NCBI GenBank assembly: GCA_035552275.1
Contig: DASZLR010000224.1
Span: forward strand, 1 to 27,455
Direction of reading: 5' to 3'
DNA length: 27,455 nucleotides
Origin: DASVLX01 sp035552275
GTDB taxonomy: Bacteria > Actinomycetota > Actinomycetes > Mycobacteriales > Pseudonocardiaceae
Shown: positions 15,438-23,593 of the stretch, piece by piece
Layout of the letters: every line of letters starts with the position of its first letter
Numbering within the stretch: the first letter of the stretch is position 1
The notes under the pieces: model-generated
The model's database searches: none
Told to the model about the DNA's origin: nothing
Seen by the model: the letters and a program-made list of their open reading frames with translations, nothing else
Position numbers and translations under genes: made by a program

Positions 15438-16571
15438 TTGCGCGGGGTCGACTACTACGAGCTGCTCGGTGTTACCCGGGCCGCGTCGGACGCCGACATC
15501 AGGACGGCGTACCGAGTGCTGGCCAAGGTGATGCACCCGGACGCGGGCGGCACATCGGGCACATTCCGCCTGCTCCAAGAGGCGTACGAAACGCTGAAGG
15601 ACCCGAGCCGGCGGGCCGCGTACGACCTCGGGGCGGTGGGCGCCCACAACGGCGCCACCGCCCCGGGTCGGCGAGCCAGGCAACAGCCCCGGCAACGGGG
15701 CCGACGGAGCTGGGCGCGCGGCTTCGGCGAGGACCCGGACTTCGTGCCGCCGAAACCGGACCTGGACCCGGACGCCCTCGGTTGGTGGTGGGCGGTCGAC
15801 GCGCACGAGCGGCTGCGGCACGTTCCGTCGCTGGCGCCTGGCCATGCCCCGGCGCTGCTGGCGATCGGCTCCGGCGTGCTGCTCGCCCTGCCACTGGGGT
15901 TCGGGCTGGACCTGTCCCCGCTGCTGTTCACCGTCTGGCTGCTGCTGGCGGCCGCCGCGGCCACCTGGGTGGCCCGGCTGGCCCGCCGTTACCTGGCCGA
16001 CCGGCGGACCCGTCGGGCGTTCGTCGCGGAGTTCGGTGAGCGCACCGTGTTCGGCCGGCCCGGCGCCGAGCTCGCCGGCGAGCGGATCACCGCCGAACTG
16101 CTGAAGACGTACCTGACCCGGCTGCCGGGAGTGCGGATCTTCCACGGCCTGTCCCGGCCGGGATCGGTGTTCGCCGATATCGACCACGCCGTGCTGTGCG
16201 GGCGGCGGCTGGTGCTGGTCGAGTCGAAGATGTGGCTGCCGGGCCACTACACGATGGACGCCGCGAGCCGGCTGTGGCGCAACGGCCACCCGTTCCGCGG
16301 CGGCACCGTCCAACTCGCCGAGGGCGTGGCCGCGTATCGCGAGCTGCTGCCCGACATCGAGGTGCGTGGCGTGGTGCTCGTCTACCCGAGCCGGGCCGGC
16401 GAGATCACCATGGACGAGCCGCCCGAGGTCGCGGCGCCGCCGATGACGCCGCAGCGGTTCGTGCGGGACATCGGCGCGTGGCTGGCTGTCGAATCGGCCA
16501 CCGTGCACCGGGACACGCTGCGGGCGGTGCTGCGCCAGGTTGTCACCTGGCCGCGGGAGCGGGCAGGCTGA
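15438..16571 (+). CDS. J-domain / transmembrane / NERD fusion protein
   Basis: A 377-residue protein of unusual build. Residues 1-65 are a J-domain (YYELLGVTRAASDADIRTAYR) with its HPD tripeptide at 33-35, which would stimulate an Hsp70. A basic linker (RRARQQPRQRGRR) leads to two hydrophobic segments at about 135-180. The C-terminal half (about 200-330) looks like NERD, a nuclease-related domain, with FADIDHAVLCGRRLVLVESKMW carrying the D...E.K residues. It starts at TTG 15438, 7 bases after a perfect AGGAGG. The topology suggests a membrane protein with both domains inside the cell. Confidence 0.82.
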   Translation: MRGVDYYELLGVTRAASDADIRTAYRVLAKVMHPDAGGTSGTFRLLQEAYETLKDPSRRAAYDLGAVGAHNGATAPGRRARQQPRQRGRRSWARGFGEDPDFVPPKPDLDPDALGWWWAVDAHERLRHVPSLAPGHAPALLAIGSGVLLALPLGFGLDLSPLLFTVWLLLAAAAATWVARLARRYLADRRTRRAFVAEFGERTVFGRPGAELAGERITAELLKTYLTRLPGVRIFHGLSRPGSVFADIDHAVLCGRRLVLVESKMWLPGHYTMDAASRLWRNGHPFRGGTVQLAEGVAAYRELLPDIEVRGVVLVYPSRAGEITMDEPPEVAAPPMTPQRFVRDIGAWLAVESATVHRDTLRAVLRQVVTWPRERAG

Positions 16572-16575
16572 GGCA

Positions 16576-16776
16576 GTGAGCTATCACGGTCCGACCTGCC
16601 GGGACAACCCGAAGCTGCCGGCCTCGGTGTGCGATCACTGGTGGTGCGTCTGGCACCGGATGGTCTTTTACTTCGTGCTGCCGACCGTGGCGCTGATCGT
16701 GGCGCTCGTGCTGCTCACCCCGATGGGCTACTGGTTCGTCAACGAAGCCCCGAGCCACATTGGATACTCGCGTTAG
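16576..16776 (+). CDS. Small Cys/Trp-rich membrane protein
   Basis: A 66-residue protein starting at GTG 16576, 4 bases after the J-domain/NERD stop, so translation is probably coupled. The N-terminal half has three cysteines and the block VCDHWWCVWHRM; the second half is one transmembrane segment (VFYFVLPTVALIVALVLLT) and a short tail. The C..D/HWWC spacing could bind a metal, but this is only a guess. I do not recognise the family. It is most likely a partner of the upstream membrane protein. Confidence 0.6.
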   Translation: MSYHGPTCRDNPKLPASVCDHWWCVWHRMVFYFVLPTVALIVALVLLTPMGYWFVNEAPSHIGYSR

Positions 16777-16800
16777 GACGGTCCTGTTGGGACTGCGACG

Positions 16801-17676
16801 TCAGGGCTTCTCGGCGGTCCGACAGTTCTTGCGCACCACCGCGATCGGGCCGCGCACGCTGCGCAGCAGCGCCTGGCTGACCGAGCCGGACAGCAGACCG
16901 GCCGCCACGCCCCGCCCCCGTGAGCCGACCACCAGCAGCTGGGCGGTAGCCGCGCTGGCCGCCAGCACCTGGACCGGGTCGCCGGTGGGGAACTCGACGG
17001 CGATGGTGATGTGCGGGTAGCGGGTGGCGAACTCGGCCAGCGAGTCCGCGGTGTTCCACCGGCGGCGTTCCTGCTCGGCCGGGTCCCGGTCGGCGGCCGG
17101 CGGCATCACGTGCACGGCGCGCAATCGCACGTGGTGCCGGTGGGCGAGCCGGAACGCGAAGTCCAGCGCGGCCACCGAGATATCGGTGCCGTCCACCCCG
17201 ACCGCGACCGGCGCATCCTCGGCCACCGGCTGCGGATGATCGCGCACCGCGACCACCGGCGCGCGGCCGCGCACCGCGAGTGCCCCGCACACCGTGCCGA
17301 ACACCAGTTCCGACAACAGCCCCGAGCCCTCACTGCCCAGCACGACCATGGACGCCGACTCGGCCTGCCGGCACAGCACGCCGACCGGGCTGCCGGCCTC
17401 GACATGGGTCATCACGGTCAGGTTCGGCGCGATCCGGCGGACGACCTCGACGCTGTCCTCAACCAGCTTCATGGTGTCGTTCTGCCGGGCGGAAAGTTCC
17501 ATCGCCGGCACGATTCCCGGGTCGATCACCGCCGCCGCGTACCGGTCGCTCTCGCCGTGCACGAGGGCAAGCGGCAGATCGGCGGCCTGCGCCTCGCGGG
17601 CCGCCCACTCGACCGCGAGCACGCTGCGGGCGCTGTCGTCGATGCCCACAACGACTCGGTCGCACTGCCCGCCCAC
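16801..17676 (-). CDS. Tandem-domain universal stress protein
   Basis: A 291-residue protein of two UspA domains (about 5-145 and 153-285). The ATP-binding motif G-x2-G-x9-G-S/T appears in the second domain (VVGSRGRGVAAGLLSGSVS) and in a related form in the first (VLGSEGSGLLSELVFGTV). Each domain starts with the usual beta strand and acidic residue (VVVGIDDS and VAVGVDGT). GTG 17676 is supported by GAAGGAGG just upstream. It converges with the small membrane gene and diverges from the PAP2-like gene, with a 19-bp inverted repeat between. In actinobacteria such proteins often respond to hypoxia or stationary phase. Confidence 0.92.
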   Translation of the reverse strand: MGGQCDRVVVGIDDSARSVLAVEWAAREAQAADLPLALVHGESDRYAAAVIDPGIVPAMELSARQNDTMKLVEDSVEVVRRIAPNLTVMTHVEAGSPVGVLCRQAESASMVVLGSEGSGLLSELVFGTVCGALAVRGRAPVVAVRDHPQPVAEDAPVAVGVDGTDISVAALDFAFRLAHRHHVRLRAVHVMPPAADRDPAEQERRRWNTADSLAEFATRYPHITIAVEFPTGDPVQVLAASAATAQLLVVGSRGRGVAAGLLSGSVSQALLRSVRGPIAVVRKNCRTAEKP

Positions 17677-17771
17677 GGTTCCTCCTTCCGGCTGCCGCCG
17701 CGAATCGCGGACGACGTGCATGGTTCTACTGTGCCGTGCTGGCGGGCGACACACCAGTGGTGACGCGCGTT

Positions 17772-17790
17772 TGTCAAATCATTTTTGACA
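17772..17790. promoter_or_regulatory. 19-bp inverted repeat between divergent genes
   Basis: TGTCAAA, 5 bases, TTTGACA: a perfect 7-5-7 inverted repeat. It lies 96 bases upstream of the stress-protein start and 10 bases upstream of the PAP2-like start, so a bound protein would affect at least the latter. The AT-rich centre and the TTTGACA arms look like a dimer operator, perhaps also holding -35 sequence. Confidence 0.55.
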
Positions 17791-17800
17791 TGATCAGCGG

Positions 17801-18385
17801 ATGGTGGCATCGAGGCTGGCGAAAGTGATAACCGAGGCGTGCTCGCCGGCCGTCGTGGTGGTGCTGCTGCCACTCGCCGTCGCCTGGCCGGCGACCGGAC
17901 ACCGGATCGGCCCGACCGTGGGCTGGGCGGTCGTGGTGGCGCTGTTCTCCAGCGTGCTGCCGATGGCCTTCATCATCCGGGGCGCCCGGCGCGGCCGCTG
18001 GGACGGCCACCATGTGCGCAACCGGGAGGGCCGGCTGGTTCCGTTGTCGCTGGGCCTGGCCAGCACGGCGGTCGGGCTGGTCATCCTGCTGGGCGGCGGG
18101 GCTCCGCGCGCCATGGTCGCGCTGGACGGGGCTATGCTCGCCACCCTCATTGGCTGCCTGGTGATCACGCGATGGTGGAAGATCTCGTTGCACGCGGCCG
18201 TCGCCTCGGGTGCGGTCGTCCTGCTGGCACTGCTGTACGGACCGTGGCTGTTGTTGTTGGGCGTGCTGGTCGCGTTGGTGTGCTGGTCGCGGACCGCGCT
18301 GGCCGACCACACCACGGCGCAGGTGCTGGCCGGTGTGGTGATCGCGCCGGTGCTCGGCGGCGCGGTGTTCCTGCTCCTGCGTTGA
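17801..18385 (+). CDS. PAP2-like integral membrane protein
   Basis: A 194-residue protein of five or six transmembrane segments. The conserved pieces are DGHHVRNREGR, KISLHAA and WSRTALADHTTAQVLAG. The last two match the PSGH-like and SRxxxxxH parts of the phosphatidic acid phosphatase type 2 superfamily in reduced form, as seen in a group of actinobacterial proteins annotated PAP2. The first motif KxxxxxxRP is not clear, so lipid phosphatase activity is uncertain. The ATG at 17801 has little ribosome-site support; a CATGAT hexamer 7 bases before it would fit a leaderless message. The stop codon lies inside a tandem repeat. Confidence 0.62.
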   Translation: MVASRLAKVITEACSPAVVVVLLPLAVAWPATGHRIGPTVGWAVVVALFSSVLPMAFIIRGARRGRWDGHHVRNREGRLVPLSLGLASTAVGLVILLGGGAPRAMVALDGAMLATLIGCLVITRWWKISLHAAVASGAVVLLALLYGPWLLLLGVLVALVCWSRTALADHTTAQVLAGVVIAPVLGGAVFLLLR

Positions 18386-18485
18386 CAACCGCTGTGTTGA
18401 CAACCGCTGTGTTGGCAACGGCACCGCCGGCCGTCGTTGACCGGGTATTCGTTGATTGCGCAACGAAATTATGTTGTAACACAAC
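18381..18485. repeat. Tandem 15-bp repeat and cluster of GTTG-n-CAAC palindromes
   Basis: GTTGACAACCGCTGT is repeated exactly at 18381-18395 and 18396-18410, followed by a third partial copy (GTTGGCAACGG) at 18411. Each holds the palindrome GTTG-N-CAAC. Two further spaced versions follow: CGTTG-6-CAACG at 18450-18465 and GTTGT-3-ACAAC at 18473-18485. The cluster fills most of the 163 bases between the PAP2-like stop and the SDR-like start. The first repeat overlaps the TGA of the PAP2-like gene. Confidence 0.75.
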
Positions 18486-18548
18486 GCGCCGTGAATCGAT
18501 CCCTCTTGTGTACGCGATCGTGGGGGCGACAGAGATGGTGCGTCGATT

Positions 18549-19409
18549 GTGAGTCCCGGCCGAGGAACCGCATTGGTGTTGGGGGCGAGCAGCGGGCTGG
18601 GCGCGGACGTGGCCAGCCGCCTCGCCGGCCTGATGTCCACATTGTTCGTGCACGGCGCGACTGTCGCCGAGGTGGCACGCTTACGGGCGGAAGTCGCCGA
18701 ACGCGAACGATCATGTCGAGTGGTGCCGGTGAGCGCGGATTTCGCGAGTTTTCGGGACACCAGGGAAATGATGCGCCGGTGCGCGGTCGCCTCGGACGGC
18801 CTGGACATGATCGTGAACGCGGTGGAACGGCTGCCGCCGCAGTCGTTCGTGGTCACCGAGGACGGCAATGAGCTGACCTGGCAGGTGAACTATCTGGCGC
18901 CCGCGCTGGTCGTGCTCGGGCTCGCGCCGCTGCTGCGGGACAGTCCGGACGGCCGGATCGTGCAGGTGGTCCGCGACCAGCACCGGATCGGCGTGCCCAG
19001 GGCGGACGACGCCGAGCGCCGCGAGCGATACCAGCCGGTGTCCGCCTACACCGACGCCAAACTGGCGCTGCTGACGTTGAGCCGGGCACTGGCCGGTCGG
19101 CTGCGCGGCACGTCGTGCCGGAGCATCAGCATGCAGCCGGCCGGGGTGGACACCGGCTTGGCACCGGCGCCACTGTCCCGGGGGCTGATGGTCGACGCGG
19201 TGCTCTACGCGTGCACCAGTCCCGGCGTCCCCAACGGCGCGTACCTGCGCGGTCGGTGGTCGCATCCGCTGCCCAGGGCGGCGGGCGGCGCGGCCGGACA
19301 GCGCCGGTTGTGGCGGGCCACCTGCGACGCGCTCCGGCTCGACGTCCGGACCGGTCGACCGATGCGTCGGGACGATCCGGTTCGCGGCGTGCTCACCCGA
19401 GGTCGGTGA
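18549..19409 (+). CDS. SDR-like protein lacking the catalytic serine
   Basis: A 286-residue protein with an SDR Rossmann start (VLGASSGLGADVASRLAG), a DFASF segment after strand 3 and NAVERLP in place of NNAG. The Tyr/Lys pair is present in AYTDAKLALL. At the strand that normally supplies the catalytic serine it reads RIVQVVRDQHRIG, so the serine is missing. The C-terminus (RGRWSHPLPRAAGG, then RLDVRTGRPMRRDD) is basic and unlike typical SDRs. It may bind a nucleotide cofactor without normal dehydrogenase chemistry. The GTG start at 18549 has a weak ribosome site; the gene stands alone behind the palindrome cluster. Confidence 0.68.
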   Translation: MSPGRGTALVLGASSGLGADVASRLAGLMSTLFVHGATVAEVARLRAEVAERERSCRVVPVSADFASFRDTREMMRRCAVASDGLDMIVNAVERLPPQSFVVTEDGNELTWQVNYLAPALVVLGLAPLLRDSPDGRIVQVVRDQHRIGVPRADDAERRERYQPVSAYTDAKLALLTLSRALAGRLRGTSCRSISMQPAGVDTGLAPAPLSRGLMVDAVLYACTSPGVPNGAYLRGRWSHPLPRAAGGAAGQRRLWRATCDALRLDVRTGRPMRRDDPVRGVLTRGR

Positions 19410-19498
19410 TTCGGGGAACCGGCAATTCGGGAACAGCGGGTACGGCATCCTGGTTGCCGGTAGGTGATCAGCCGTTCCGACCTGTTGGGAGCCCACCC

Positions 19499-19987
19499 GT
19501 GGCCGTTCATGACATCAAGCTGCGCACCCTGGCCGGCGAGCCCGCCTCGCTGTCCGACTTCACCGGCAAGGCCGTTCTCGCCGTGAACGTGGCGTCGAAG
19601 TGCGGGCTGACCCCGCAGTACGAGGGATTGGAGCGGTTGCAGGAGCGGTACGCCGAACGCGGCTTCTCGGTCGTGGGCTTCCCGTGTAACCAGTTCGGCG
19701 GCCAGGAGCCGGGCGCCTCCGATGAGATCGCCACGTTCTGCTCCGCGACGTACGGCGTGACGTTTCCGCTGTTCGAGAAGATTGACGTGAACGGCCCCGA
19801 CCGGCACCCGCTGTACACCGAATTGACCCGCACCCCCGACACCGAGGGCGCGGCCGGCGATGTGCAGTGGAACTTTGAGAAGTTCCTGATCGACGCCTCG
19901 GGCTCGGTGATTGGCCGGTTCCGGCCGCGCACCGAGCCCGAGGACCCCGCTGTGATCGCCGCGATCGAGGCCGCGCTGCCCGCCTAG
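19499..19987 (+). CDS. Glutathione peroxidase family protein (cysteine type)
   Basis: A 162-residue thiol peroxidase. The active site reads NVASKCGLTPQY with Cys where animal enzymes carry selenocysteine, followed by GFPCNQFGGQEPG and WNFEKFLID, which supply the Gln, Trp and Asn of the catalytic group. In bacteria that lack glutathione it most likely uses thioredoxin or mycothiol systems to reduce peroxides. GTG 19499 has GGGAG 7 bases upstream. A longer frame exists upstream but covers the SDR-like gene. Its stop overlaps the MmpL stop by four bases (CTAG), so the two genes converge tail to tail. Confidence 0.92.
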   Translation: MAVHDIKLRTLAGEPASLSDFTGKAVLAVNVASKCGLTPQYEGLERLQERYAERGFSVVGFPCNQFGGQEPGASDEIATFCSATYGVTFPLFEKIDVNGPDRHPLYTELTRTPDTEGAAGDVQWNFEKFLIDASGSVIGRFRPRTEPEDPAVIAAIEAALPA

Positions 19988-22293
19988 CGCGATCCGGCCT
20001 CGACGACGACTGGCTCAGGCGGCTGGACCGCGGCCGCCTGCTTGCGGGCCATCTTCGACGGCCACCAGTTCCAGCGGCCGAGCAGCACCACCGTGGACGG
20101 CACCAGCAAGGTGCGCACCAGGAAGGTGTCCATCAGGACGCCGACCGCGATGCCGAAGCCGACATCCCGGAACTGGCTGCCGCCGCTGGAACCACCGGCC
20201 GCGATGGCGAACACCGCGAACGTGCCGGCCAGCACCAAACCGGCCGAGGTGACCGTGGTGCCGGTGGCCGCCAGCGCCTTGGACACCGCCTCGCGCAACG
20301 GAAGCCGCTGGGCCTCCTCGCGGATGCGGGTCATCACCAGGATGTTGTAGTCCTCGCCGAGCGCCAGTAGGAACAGGAACATCAGGAACGGCAGGATGAA
20401 GGTCAGCCCGCCATCGCCGCCGATCTTCATGAACAACAGCACGGCCAGGCCGAGCGCGGCCAGGTACGACAGCCCGACCGAGACGATCAGGTACAGCGGC
20501 GCCACCAGGCTGCGCATCACCAGAGCCAGCAGCAGCCCGATCACCACGATCGCGATCGGCACGACCGTGCGCAGGTCGTTGGTGGACGTGGCGCTCACGT
20601 CGTACAACGCCGGAGCTTGACCGGCGACGCCGTGATCGATGGCGCCGATGGTGGTGGCGGCACGGTCCACATCGGACCGGATGTTCGGCACCGCCTGAAT
20701 CGCGGCGGTGCTGGACGGATCGCCAGCCGTGAGCCCGACCGAGAACTGGACCGTCCGGCCGTCGGCGCTGACGAACTCGGCGGTGGCCCGGTACGCCTGG
20801 TAGATCTTCGGCGGCACGGCCAGCCCGACCCGGGGAACCGGCGGCAACTTGTTGGCCGGGCCGAGCTGCTGGTGCAACTGGACCAGCTCGGCCGGGGTGA
20901 GCGCGGTGCCGGTCGGATCGAGCGGACCGGACACGCGGCTGAAGTCCGTATTGGACTTGAGCGAGGCGGTGGCGGTGGCCAGCACGTTCGGGTTGTCCCA
21001 TACCGAGGCCGGTAGCTGGAACAGGATGTTCGTCGGGCTGGCGCTGGTCGACGGGAAGTGCGCGGCCAGCGCGTCGTTGCCGGCGGCCGAGTCGGTGCCG
21101 CCCGGCGCCGTGGTGGTGCCGCCGAACCCGGCCGGCTGGTAGGCCAGCGAGGCGATCGCCAGGCCGCCGAACGCGATCAGGCCGACGACCAGCGTCACCG
21201 CCGGCCGGCGCACGATCCGCCCGGAGATCCGCCCCCACATTCCGGCTTTGCCCGAGCCGGCGGCGACCTTGCTGGGCCAGAACACCGCGCGGCCGAAGAT
21301 CGCCAGCACCGCCGGCAGCAGGGTCAGGCCGGCCAGCAGCATCAGGCCGATCCCGATGGCCAGCGGAATACCGAGATTGGAGTAGATGCCGAAGGTGGCC
21401 GCGAGCAGGGACAGCAGCGCCGCGATCACCGTGCCAGCGGAGAAGGTGATCGACTCGCCGACCCGGCTGACCGCCCGCACCACCGCGTCCTTGGACGCCA
21501 GGCCCGCGCGCATCTCCTCGCGGACCCGGAAGACCAGGAACAGGCCGTAGTCGGTGCCGGCGCCGAGGACCAACACGATCATCATGAACTGGGCCAGGCT
21601 GGACACCTTCAGACCGGCGTGCGTCGCCTCGGCCACCAGCGGACCGGCCATGGTGACCACCAGGAACGCCGGCAGCAAGGTGATCAGCGGAGCCAGCAGA
21701 GCCCGGAAGATCAGCAGCAGCAACGCGATGATGAAGACGATCGACAGGAGCTGCACCTGGTTGCCGCTGGAGCCGGACTTGGCCTGGGTGTCCACGCTGG
21801 TCGCCACCGAGCCGGCCAGGTGCGCCTGCAATCCGCTGGGCAGCGCGACGGTCGACAACGACGAGCGCAGGTCGGTGACCAGCGTCTGCTGGGCGTTCAT
21901 CCCGCCGCTGGGATTGCTCAGCGTCTGCAACTGCTCGGCCTGCCCGTCCGGCGAGCGACCGAGGTCCTTGACCGTGATCACGCCCGGCGTGCGCTTCAGC
22001 GCCTGCTGCAGCTCGCCGATGGCGTCCTGGTCGGCCGTGGTCAGCGGGCCGCCCGGGCGACTGACCACCACCGGCACGGGGAAGGCGGTCGCCTGCTGGA
22101 ACGGCGCGGCGAGCTGCGCGGCGTGCGTGCTGGGCGAGTTGGCGGGCAGGAAGTCGGTGTTGTTGCTCTGTGTGACGCTGGCCAGCGACGGCAGGAAGGT
22201 CGCCGCAGCGACCGCCCCGGCGACCCAGACGACCAGCACGAGCCAGCGGAACCGGACGGCGAACCGGCCGATGGCGGCGAATGCTGCGTGCAC
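19984..22293 (-). CDS. MMPL/RND-family membrane transporter
   Basis: A 769-residue exporter of the MmpL class with the usual two halves, each with one transmembrane helix, a large external domain and a bundle of five helices. Both halves carry the Asp-Tyr pair used for proton flow (GAGTDYGLF, D248-Y249; GEDYNILVMTRIREE, D648-Y649), each followed by R-x-REE. Such proteins export lipids, siderophores or secondary metabolites. The length is that of short actinobacterial MmpL proteins without the mycobacterial C-terminal extension. The GTG at 22293 is supported by AGGGAG six bases upstream. No biosynthetic genes lie nearby, so the cargo is unknown. Confidence 0.93.
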   Translation of the reverse strand: MHAAFAAIGRFAVRFRWLVLVVWVAGAVAAATFLPSLASVTQSNNTDFLPANSPSTHAAQLAAPFQQATAFPVPVVVSRPGGPLTTADQDAIGELQQALKRTPGVITVKDLGRSPDGQAEQLQTLSNPSGGMNAQQTLVTDLRSSLSTVALPSGLQAHLAGSVATSVDTQAKSGSSGNQVQLLSIVFIIALLLLIFRALLAPLITLLPAFLVVTMAGPLVAEATHAGLKVSSLAQFMMIVLVLGAGTDYGLFLVFRVREEMRAGLASKDAVVRAVSRVGESITFSAGTVIAALLSLLAATFGIYSNLGIPLAIGIGLMLLAGLTLLPAVLAIFGRAVFWPSKVAAGSGKAGMWGRISGRIVRRPAVTLVVGLIAFGGLAIASLAYQPAGFGGTTTAPGGTDSAAGNDALAAHFPSTSASPTNILFQLPASVWDNPNVLATATASLKSNTDFSRVSGPLDPTGTALTPAELVQLHQQLGPANKLPPVPRVGLAVPPKIYQAYRATAEFVSADGRTVQFSVGLTAGDPSSTAAIQAVPNIRSDVDRAATTIGAIDHGVAGQAPALYDVSATSTNDLRTVVPIAIVVIGLLLALVMRSLVAPLYLIVSVGLSYLAALGLAVLLFMKIGGDGGLTFILPFLMFLFLLALGEDYNILVMTRIREEAQRLPLREAVSKALAATGTTVTSAGLVLAGTFAVFAIAAGGSSGGSQFRDVGFGIAVGVLMDTFLVRTLLVPSTVVLLGRWNWWPSKMARKQAAAVQPPEPVVVEAGSR

Positions 22294-22702
22294 GGCTACT
22301 CCCTTATGGCTGACAGTGACGTGTGTGTTCCCCGACGTACCCCGGCCCTGACTCGATAAGGCGAGCTTGCCGGACCGCTACTGAGAAGTCGCTGAGAACG
22401 AGCCGGCGGTACATCTCAGCAGCCATTAGCTTCGTCACAGCCGAGCCGTTTGGCATCCACCCACGGCCGGATATCGGGTGTACGTCCAGCGCGGTAGGCC
22501 GACCGCCGGCTACGCGCTCAGCGGACAGTGGCAGGCGACAGTGGCGGGCAGGCCGAACAGCTCGAACAGGCCGGATCGCTGGCACACCACAACCCGCGGT
22601 TACCTTGTCGTAACTGGATTGTCGCGCCGGACCAGCCAAGATCTGCGAGGCTGAGCGGGCAAGGTCCTCCGCCCGGCCCGTGTGCACCGAAGGAATGCGA
22701 TC
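22294..22702. other. Non-coding divergent promoter region
   Basis: About 400 bases separate the MmpL gene (leftward) from the methyltransferase gene (rightward). I see no convincing gene: the frames here lack ribosome sites and recognisable domains. The only structure I found is the inverted repeat GTTAC-6-GTAAC at 22599-22614, about 90 bases before the methyltransferase start. Confidence 0.5.
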
Positions 22703-23539
22703 GTGGCATCAGCGACCGGCGCGCCGAGCAGCTATCTGCTCGGTCACGCCGAGGCGGAAGTCGACCGGCTGCTCCTGCAGGGACGGCTCTACAACGATCA
22801 CACCGAACGCGCGCTGCGACTGGCGGGTCTGGCCCCGGGGATGCGGGTCCTCGACGTCGGTTGTGGCCCCGGCGACGTGTCCATCGTGGCGTCCAGGCTC
22901 GTCGGCCCGAGCGGCTCGGTGACCGGGGTCGACGCGACCCCGGAGATTCTGGAGTTCGCCCGAACGCGAGCCGCTGACAGCGGGCTGTCCACGATTTCCT
23001 TTGTGCGGGCGACGATTCCGGACGTTCCGCTCGCCGGGCAGGTCGATGCGGTGATCGGGCGGCTCATCCTGATGCATCTACCCGATCCGGTCGCGGCGCT
23101 ACGCCGGTTGGCGACGTCGGTGCGCCCCGGGGGTGTGATCGTCTTCCACGAGTTCGACATCAGCTCCGCGCACAGCGCACCCGAGCTGCCGTTGTTCGGG
23201 TTGGTGCGCGACCTGATCGTGCGGTCATTCCGAGGCGCCGGCCTGCCCACCGAGTGTGGCTCGTCGCTCTATTCGCTGTTCCAGCGCGCGGGTCTCCCGG
23301 CGCCCCGGCTGACCCTCGGCGCTCCGATGGGCGGGGCCGACGACGTTGACGTGTTCGCCTTCGCGGTGGGTGTGTGGCGCCTGATGTTCCCCGTCGCGCA
23401 GCGGTTGGGCCTGGTCACCGACGAGGTGTCCGATGTCGACGGCCTGCTGCCCCGGCTGCGCACGGAAGCCGCCTCCGCCGACGCCGTTGTCACCCTGCCC
23501 GCGCTGATCAGTGCCTGGACGACGACGTCATCCGGCTGA
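22703..23539 (+). CDS. Class I SAM-dependent methyltransferase
   Basis: A 278-residue methyltransferase. Motif I is LDVGCGPGDVSIVA, the acidic residue ending strand 2 is in VTGVDATPEIL, and motif III/post-I elements follow (DAVIGRLILMHLPDP, then VRPGGVIVFHEFD). This is the Methyltransf_11/25 type used on small molecules; the C-terminal 100 residues form a variable substrate-binding part. GTG 22703 is supported by AAGGAA 7 bases upstream, better than GTG 22682. It is the last chromosomal gene before the tRNA remnant, and its GC-rich codon use contrasts with the genes after it. Confidence 0.88.
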   Translation: MASATGAPSSYLLGHAEAEVDRLLLQGRLYNDHTERALRLAGLAPGMRVLDVGCGPGDVSIVASRLVGPSGSVTGVDATPEILEFARTRAADSGLSTISFVRATIPDVPLAGQVDAVIGRLILMHLPDPVAALRRLATSVRPGGVIVFHEFDISSAHSAPELPLFGLVRDLIVRSFRGAGLPTECGSSLYSLFQRAGLPAPRLTLGAPMGGADDVDVFAFAVGVWRLMFPVAQRLGLVTDEVSDVDGLLPRLRTEAASADAVVTLPALISAWTTTSSG

Positions 23540-23551
23540 CCTGGGACTGAG

Positions 23552-23593
23552 TGCCCTCGGCAGGACTCGAACCTGCGACCAAGCGATTATCAA
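23552..23593 (-). tRNA. tRNA 3' half: att site of the integrated element
   Basis: Read on the minus strand this is the 3' part of a tRNA: 7-base anticodon loop TTGATAA, stem half TCGCT, five-base variable loop TGGTC, a perfect T arm (GCAGG TTCGAGT CCTGC), acceptor half CGAGGGC and A73. No CCA is encoded. The 5' half is missing: the bases that should pair with TCGCT do not fully match, and no D arm or GCCCTCG follows. The loop as it stands reads GAT (Ile), but loop bases may come from the element, and the TTGGTCGCAGG stretch also looks like tRNA-Lys, so the isotype is uncertain. It marks the left edge of the element. Confidence 0.82.

Noticed and set aside
17774..18868. Long minus-strand frame across the PAP2-like gene
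   Set aside because: It is antisense to the PAP2-like gene, whose translation has coherent membrane helices and family motifs, and the minus frame crosses the palindrome cluster with no domain.
22304..22687. Minus-strand frame between the MmpL and methyltransferase genes
   Set aside because: No ribosome site, no domain and Arg/Ser/Pro-rich composition; better explained as a divergent promoter region.
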